A stretch of DNA of 64,000 nucleotides from CAZMPJ01 sp964568455 (lineage in GTDB: Bacteria > Margulisbacteria > WOR-1 > O2-12-FULL-45-9). Each line of letters opens with the position of its first letter. The stretch's first letter is position 1. The notes under the pieces were generated by a model that saw only the letters and a program-made list of their open reading frames with translations, was not told the DNA's origin and did no database searches. Below are positions 59,704 to 64,000 of this stretch, one piece after another. The stretch lies in the NCBI GenBank assembly GCA_964568455.1, contig CAZMPJ010000002.1, forward strand, positions 105,944 through 169,943, in the 5' to 3' direction. The translations under genes and the position numbers were made by a program.

Positions 59704-60766
59704 TTAGTTCCTCCGCAATATTATTAGAAGCGCCGGCAACACCCATGGCTTTTACCAGGGTTTTTGAAAGTTCCCTTTGCTTATTTTTGTCATTAATCAA
59801 TTTAATTGCTTCATCAGCTACTTGTTTTGGATTAACTTCTCCGCGGATTTCTTTAATTATTTCTTTATTAGCTTTAATATTGGGCAAAGCAAAATATTTA
59901 ACTTTTTTGTTTAAGGTAGTGGCTAAATATTTTTTAAATTTTGATCCAAAATAAGGGACTAAACTTATAAAGTGAGCAATGCCTTCAAGCGGGATAACGT
60001 CAGGGTTGTCTAAAGGAAAAACCACAATCATGGGCATGCCTAAGGCGGCTAGTCTTGCAGTATTGGTTCCTGGAATAGTTATTATTAACTCTGAATTGTG
60101 AACTTGTTCAAAAGCAATGGTTTTTGCTCCTCTTATTTCCAAGGCTTTTTCAAAAGGTGAAGAGACTACCTGGAATTTTGCCTGGGGCAATTGTTTTTTA
60201 ATTTCACAGATGATTTTTTCATAAAGTGGAGTAGTGTGGTTGATTTGCCATTTGCGGCTGCCAGGTAAAAAAGTGATTACATCTTTTTCCGGGTTCCATT
60301 TTGGAATATCAGCTACAGAATCTACCATTAAATTGCCGATAATCTTTGATTTTGGTTTGGCCCGGCTAAATTTTTCATAAGATTGTAGATCAGGTACAAA
60401 AAACTTTTTATAAAAGCCATACCAGCCGATAAAATCCTGAACATAAGCGTAAGCAGGGTATTTGAGTTTTTTAGCCACTAAAACTGCGTGAGCTAAGTCA
60501 CCGCCCAAAAAAAGTACTAGGCCAGATTTAGCAAAATCAATAGCTGGCCGCAGGTTTCTTAACATCCAATTTTTGTATTGATTAGCCGTAACTATTTCGG
60601 AAATACCTTTAAGTTGTTTTACATAATCTAGTTCTTTGCCGCTAGTATATTGGCAAGGGGTTAAAACCAGAACAACTCGGTGATCAATTAGCTTTTCTGC
60701 TACTGGCTTAACCAGGGCAGAGAGTTCTCCGGGGCTATTCGCTACTATTACTATATCAGCTTTCAT
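59687..60766 (-). CDS. LpxB-like glycosyltransferase
   Basis: A 359-residue GT-B-like protein, distantly related to lipid-A-disaccharide synthase. ADIVIVANSPGELSALVKPV resembles the GExSGD start region. FLGGDLAHAVLVAKKLKYPAYAYV, ITFLPGSRKWQI and the LIITIPGTNTARLAALGMPMIVVFPL block fit the LpxB fold. The last carries the conserved S/T-G-T and the E/N positions in altered form. Together with lpxL and msbA it suggests a lipid A-like pathway. It is not a standard LpxB, so its exact reaction is open. Overlaps with both neighbours show an operon. Confidence 0.8.
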   Translation of the reverse strand: MKADIVIVANSPGELSALVKPVAEKLIDHRVVLVLTPCQYTSGKELDYVKQLKGISEIVTANQYKNWMLRNLRPAIDFAKSGLVLFLGGDLAHAVLVAKKLKYPAYAYVQDFIGWYGFYKKFFVPDLQSYEKFSRAKPKSKIIGNLMVDSVADIPKWNPEKDVITFLPGSRKWQINHTTPLYEKIICEIKKQLPQAKFQVVSSPFEKALEIRGAKTIAFEQVHNSELIITIPGTNTARLAALGMPMIVVFPLDNPDVIPLEGIAHFISLVPYFGSKFKKYLATTLNKKVKYFALPNIKANKEIIKEIRGEVNPKQVADEAIKLINDKNKQRELSKTLVKAMGVAGASNNIAEELNEALR

Positions 60767-61865
60767 TTTTACCTATTCCCAACAGTTTTGCCAACCAGCT
60801 TTGTTTTAATTTGATAGCTTTGTGCGGGCAAAGCTCATGGCAGCAAAAGCACATAATGCATTTGGACAGATTAATCTCTATTTTACCATTTTTTTGATGA
60901 ATAGTCTGTGCTGGGCAGTTGTTGACGCAGATCAAGCATTGCTTACATGTGGCTTGGTCAATTTGTGGTTGGATTGCTAGTTGATTAACAATGGGCCGGA
61001 GTAGATTAGTCACAAAGTTTGGCAGATATCTGGTTACAATATCAATATTTCTTACGGGTAGTTTCCATTTCTCCTGGAATTTCTCTCCAATCACTTCTGG
61101 ATTTATGGTTCCCAGTCCTCTTTGATAAGCTTCTTTAATAATTTCAACTTCTAATGGTTTTATGCCAATACAGTCAGTTGCAACAGCATCAAGAGCGACT
61201 GCGTCAGTAGAAGCGATGATTGCTCCCAAATGTCTTTTGTCTCCAACAGTGGGGCCTTTGCCTTCCATGCCATCAACCGCGTCCATAATATTAAAACTGG
61301 GCTTAATAATTTCCAGAAAATCAACTATATTTTTAGCAAAGTCTGAAACTTTAGGTGAATTAAAATGGTATCTGGATTTGCCAAATCCAGGTACGCAGCC
61401 GAAAAGATTTTTTATGGCACCAGTATAAAGGGTCATGCCATGAGTTTTTAATTTTGGCAGGTTAATGATCACGTCAAAATCAAAAATTATTTTAGCAATC
61501 CGATAAACTTTATTGCTTTTACTTTTAACTTCTATGGATTCTTTATGAAAATTGGCAATTTCTGCGCCAAGGCCTGTGAAACCACATTTTTGCAGGACTT
61601 TTTCAATGTTAGCACTTGAATCTCCTGGGCTATCACCAACAAAAGGAATTCCTCCCAGCTGTTTAACTTTTTTAATCACCGCGGCTACAAGAGCAGGGTG
61701 GGTTGTAATTGCTTGCTCTGGATCCGCGGCCATGAGAGCGTTTACTTTGAGTAATACTTTTTGACCGGGTTTGATAGTGAAAAGCTCAAAGCATTTTTCT
61801 ATGGCAGGTTCAACTTGGTTGGGTTGGTAATTGTCGCACTTGGTAATCAGAACTTTAGTAGCCAA
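60756..61865 (-). CDS. DUF362 / 4Fe-4S ferredoxin protein
   Basis: A 369-residue cytoplasmic protein. DUF362 occupies about residues 1-270 (ALMAADPEQAITTHPALVAAVIKK, GDSPGDSS, LPKLKTHGMTLYTGAIKNLFGCVPG). Two bacterial-type 4Fe-4S motifs follow: CKQCLICVNNCP and CIMCFCCHELCP, each CxxCxxCxxxCP. DUF362 proteins are probably redox or metal proteins of unknown pathway. The gene is inserted between thrC and the LpxB-like gene with 11-bp overlaps on both sides. This suggests coupled expression but does not explain its role. Confidence 0.9.
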   Translation of the reverse strand: MATKVLITKCDNYQPNQVEPAIEKCFELFTIKPGQKVLLKVNALMAADPEQAITTHPALVAAVIKKVKQLGGIPFVGDSPGDSSANIEKVLQKCGFTGLGAEIANFHKESIEVKSKSNKVYRIAKIIFDFDVIINLPKLKTHGMTLYTGAIKNLFGCVPGFGKSRYHFNSPKVSDFAKNIVDFLEIIKPSFNIMDAVDGMEGKGPTVGDKRHLGAIIASTDAVALDAVATDCIGIKPLEVEIIKEAYQRGLGTINPEVIGEKFQEKWKLPVRNIDIVTRYLPNFVTNLLRPIVNQLAIQPQIDQATCKQCLICVNNCPAQTIHQKNGKIEINLSKCIMCFCCHELCPHKAIKLKQSWLAKLLGIGKNES

Positions 61866-62904
61866 GACGTTTTACGACTTCCTCGATTTTACAAGGAACA
61901 AAAGTAGGTTTTTCTCCAAAGTTTATAGCATTATCCGGGTCTTTTAGCCCGTGGCCGGTTAAAACACAGACAATCGTTTTTCCGTCAGGGATTTTATTAG
62001 CTTTTCTTAATTTTAAAACCCCAGCTACAGAAGCAGCAGAAGCTGGTTCGCAGAAAACACCTTCTTTAGCCCCGATCATTTTATAAGCTTCTACAATTTC
62101 CATGTCAGTGACAATACTAATTGATCCACCAGATTCTTCAGCCGCAGCCACTGCTTGTTTCCAGGAAGCCGGGTTACCAATTCTAATTGCGGTGGCCAAA
62201 GTTTCTGGATTCTCGACAATATGACCTCGAACAATTGGCGCTGCACCTTCAGCTTGAAAACCAATCATTTTAGGCAAGGTAGAAATCTTTTTAGCGGCAA
62301 AATATTCTTTATAACCTTTCCAATAAGCAGTAATGTTGCCAGCATTGCCAACTGGAATAGCGTGATAATCCGGCACCGCGTCTAATTGATTGCAAACTTC
62401 AAAAGCTCCGGTTTTTTGACCTTCAATTCTAAAAGGATTAATAGAGTTTACAATTTCAACCGGGTATTTTTCACCCATTTCGCGGACTAAATTTAAAGCC
62501 TGGTCAAAATTACCATCAACCTCAAAAACCTTGGCTCCATGCATGATGGCTTGAGATAGTTTTCCCAGCGCAATTTTGCCTTTAGGTACAATTACAATAC
62601 AATCCATTTCAGCCTGGGCAGCAAAAGCTGCAGCAGATGCAGAAGTGTTGCCAGTTGATGCGCAGATAACCGCTTTACAACCACTTTCTTTAGCTTTACT
62701 AATAGCCATACACATGCCGCGATCTTTAAAAGAGCCGGTAGGGTTAGCCCCTTCGTATTTCAAGTAAACTTTACACTTAGTTAACTTTGAAATATGTTTA
62801 GCAAAGATTAACGGAGTATTGCCTTCTTGAAAGGTTACCACCGGAGTTTTATCTGTAACCGGCAAAAAAGCCCTATATTCTTCTACAACGCCTTGCCATT
62901 TCAT
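61855..62904 (-). CDS. thrC: Threonine synthase
   Basis: A PLP enzyme that makes threonine from O-phosphohomoserine. The 349 residues show VTFQEGNTPLIFAKHIS, the PLP lysine in NPTGSFKDRGMCMAIS, CASTGNTSASAAAFAAQA, and GNAGNITAYWKG. Length and motif set match class II-type short ThrC. It heads the long minus-strand envelope run. A TATAAT box lies 8 nt before the ATG and no ribosome-binding site is clear. Confidence 0.95.
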   Translation of the reverse strand: MKWQGVVEEYRAFLPVTDKTPVVTFQEGNTPLIFAKHISKLTKCKVYLKYEGANPTGSFKDRGMCMAISKAKESGCKAVICASTGNTSASAAAFAAQAEMDCIVIVPKGKIALGKLSQAIMHGAKVFEVDGNFDQALNLVREMGEKYPVEIVNSINPFRIEGQKTGAFEVCNQLDAVPDYHAIPVGNAGNITAYWKGYKEYFAAKKISTLPKMIGFQAEGAAPIVRGHIVENPETLATAIRIGNPASWKQAVAAAEESGGSISIVTDMEIVEAYKMIGAKEGVFCEPASAASVAGVLKLRKANKIPDGKTIVCVLTGHGLKDPDNAINFGEKPTFVPCKIEEVVKRLGY

Positions 62905-62912
62905 AGGAAGAA

Positions 62913-62952
62913 ATTATAGCATATTTCCAAAAGGGTTAAAATAAGGTATAAT
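62913..62952. promoter_or_regulatory. Divergent promoters of thrC and the aldolase-like gene
   Basis: On the minus strand TATAAT (62918-62913) ends 8 nt before the thrC ATG, with a weak TTTTAA -35 (62941-62936). On the plus strand TATAAT (62947-62952) ends 6 nt before ATG 62959, with TTTCCA -35 (62924-62929) and a 17-nt spacer. The two promoters overlap, so use of one should hinder the other. Confidence 0.6.
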
Positions 62953-62958
62953 AACAAA

Positions 62959-63915
62959 ATGTTCAGACCAGAAATAAAAGTTGTAGATTGTACTTTGCGC
63001 GATGGGGGCTTAATCAACGAGCACAAGTTTGATTACAAGTTTGTGCGTGCGGTGTTTAAGGCCATTGCCCTTGCTGGTATTGATTATATTGAAGTAGGCT
63101 ACCGTGCTTCTAAAAACGCTTTTTCTCCGGATAAATTCGGTGAATGCAAATTCTGTGACGAAGATTTTATTCGTAAGGTTTCTGATGGCATAGAAACTAA
63201 AACTAAAATTGCCGCCATGGTTGATATTGGCCGCACTGATGTTGATCAAATCCCGGACAAAAAAGATAGCGTAATGGATATGATCCGGGTAGCTACTTAT
63301 GTCAAGGATATTGATAAGGCTATTGACTTGGTTAATCGCTTTCATGACAAAGGTTATGAAACTACGGTTAACATAATGGCTATTTCAACTGCGCTGACTC
63401 CTGATCTGGATGCTGGTTTAGCCGAGATTGCCAAAACACCGGTTAAAGCAGTTTATGTGGTGGATAGTTTTGGATCTTTGTTTTCTGAACAAGTGCATTT
63501 CTTGGTAAAACAGTATCTTAAACATCTTCAACCCAAAGGCATAGAAGTTGGGGCTCATTTTCATAATAACCAGCAACTGGGTTTTGCTAATACTATTGAA
63601 GCGGTTCGCAAAGGGGCTAATTATTTAGATGGTACAATTTACGGTATTGGCCGTGCGGCTGGTAATTGTCCATTAGAATTGTTAATGGCTTTCTTAAAGA
63701 ACCCAAAATTTGATCTTGAGCCAATTTTAGAAGTAATTGAAAAAGAATTTTTACCTTTGCGCAACAAGATTGAGTGGGGCTATATTTTGCCTTATATGAT
63801 AACCGGTATTTTAAACCAACATCCTCGTGCAGCCATGGCGCTGCGCAAAACCAAAGAAAAAGACCATTATGCTGACTTCTACCGTGGCCTGATAGCTGAC
63901 GAAGAATCTGCTTAG
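62959..63915 (+). CDS. DRE-TIM metallolyase / aldolase-like protein
   Basis: A 318-residue TIM-barrel enzyme of the HMG-CoA lyase/4-hydroxy-2-oxovalerate aldolase-like superfamily. The DRE motif is in VVDCTLRDGGLINE. The metal-binding HFHNN is in GAHFHNNQQLGFAN. YGIGRAAGNCPLEL matches the conserved C-terminal Gly-rich loop. The substrate is unclear. Relatives annotated as aldolase catalytic-domain proteins often lie in polysaccharide loci, which fits the adjacent island. The start is directly after a -10 box, so the mRNA is probably leaderless. Confidence 0.88.
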   Translation: MFRPEIKVVDCTLRDGGLINEHKFDYKFVRAVFKAIALAGIDYIEVGYRASKNAFSPDKFGECKFCDEDFIRKVSDGIETKTKIAAMVDIGRTDVDQIPDKKDSVMDMIRVATYVKDIDKAIDLVNRFHDKGYETTVNIMAISTALTPDLDAGLAEIAKTPVKAVYVVDSFGSLFSEQVHFLVKQYLKHLQPKGIEVGAHFHNNQQLGFANTIEAVRKGANYLDGTIYGIGRAAGNCPLELLMAFLKNPKFDLEPILEVIEKEFLPLRNKIEWGYILPYMITGILNQHPRAAMALRKTKEKDHYADFYRGLIADEESA

Positions 63916-63958
63916 ATTTTCTTTAATTAACTGAAATTTCACCCCATTTTTGACGCCT

Positions 63959-64000
63959 ATGAAAGCGTATGTCAATCATATTGGAAACCTGCGACTAAAG
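63959..64000 (+). CDS. Start of a further gene, truncated by window edge
   Basis: ATG 63959 opens a frame MKAYVNHIGNLRLK to the last base. It lies 43 bp after the aldolase-like stop in the same direction. Too short to identify. Confidence 0.4.
   Translation, partial: MKAYVNHIGNLRLK

Noticed and set aside
3163..63345. Other long antisense ORFs opposite conserved genes (for example 13163-13804 and 4058-4321)
   Set aside because: They are shadows of strongly conserved coding sequences on the other strand, without start signals or known domains.
1..64000. tRNA, rRNA or other structured RNA genes
   Set aside because: Nearly all bases are within coding genes, and the small gaps hold only promoters or the palindromic repeats; I saw no tRNA-like cloverleaf or rRNA signature.
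1..64000. Insertion sequences, prophage or integrases
   Set aside because: No transposase, integrase or phage-structural gene is seen; the only mobile-looking DNA is the non-coding repeats.

Overview
The window is 64 kb of a very compact, AT-rich bacterial chromosome with two runs of N (53758-53767 and 57047-57079), so it is a scaffold, probably from a metagenome or draft assembly. The organism is a diderm. It has an LpxL-type acyltransferase, an MsbA-type exporter, two LpxB-like proteins, two heptosyltransferase-family (GT9) enzymes and a beta-barrel-like protein ending in YKF. The gene set is that of an uncultivated candidate lineage. The short GuaB3-type IMP dehydrogenase and the heptanucleotide tandem repeats recall Cyanobacteria and their relatives (for example Margulisbacteria/WOR-1), but this placement is a weak inference.

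Layout. 1-8.5 kb: end of alaS, then ruvX and mltG (+); guaA, a CBS-less guaB3 and a YgiT-type zinc-finger gene (-); a secreted barrel-like protein and a VWA lipoprotein (+). 8.7-12.9 kb: glyA, ftsE, ftsX and a membrane PpiC/TPR foldase (+). 12.9-16.3 kb: phosphohexomutase and PBP1A (-). 16.4-38.2 kb: a long plus-strand run of overlapping housekeeping genes: aroQ, an M24 peptidase, ispD, a DUF212 gene, dxs, fhs, folE, an orphan histidine kinase, a shortened recO, an MFS carrier, a radical SAM protein, a GT4 transferase, dprA, an MgtE_N/CBS protein with an NRAMP-related transporter, accC, nusB, ribE-ribBA-ribH, a MalK-type ATPase and gcvPB. 38.2-42.6 kb: two unrecognised genes flanking a small lipoate-ligase-like gene, then rpmE-prfA-prmC (-). 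42.6-62.9 kb: an envelope glycan island of glycosyltransferases, lipid-linked sugar transferases (GT39/GT83, DPM1-like), DUF2079, lpxL, msbA, LpxB-like genes, a DUF362 ferredoxin and thrC. The window ends with a DRE-TIM aldolase-like gene and the first codons of another.

How the genes fit together. glyA, fhs, gcvPB and a lipoate-ligase-like gene point to folate C1 and glycine metabolism. folE and the rib genes give pterins and riboflavin. ispD and dxs belong to the MEP isoprenoid route, whose undecaprenyl product would carry sugars for the DPM1/ArnT/GT39 group. FtsEX, PBP1A and MltG act on peptidoglycan.

The most unusual signals are repeats and expression signals. Five intergenic palindromic elements share CCTCA(C/T)CCC...GGG(A/G)TGAGG ends. 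They supply the stop codons and last residues of flanking genes on one side and a ribosome-binding site on the other. Heptanucleotide tandem repeats lie in frame inside ispD, dxs, gcvPB and prmC, and a double palindrome lies inside dprA. About ten genes have a TATAAT-like box only 5-9 nt before the start codon, suggesting leaderless mRNAs. Four convergent gene pairs overlap at their 3' ends.
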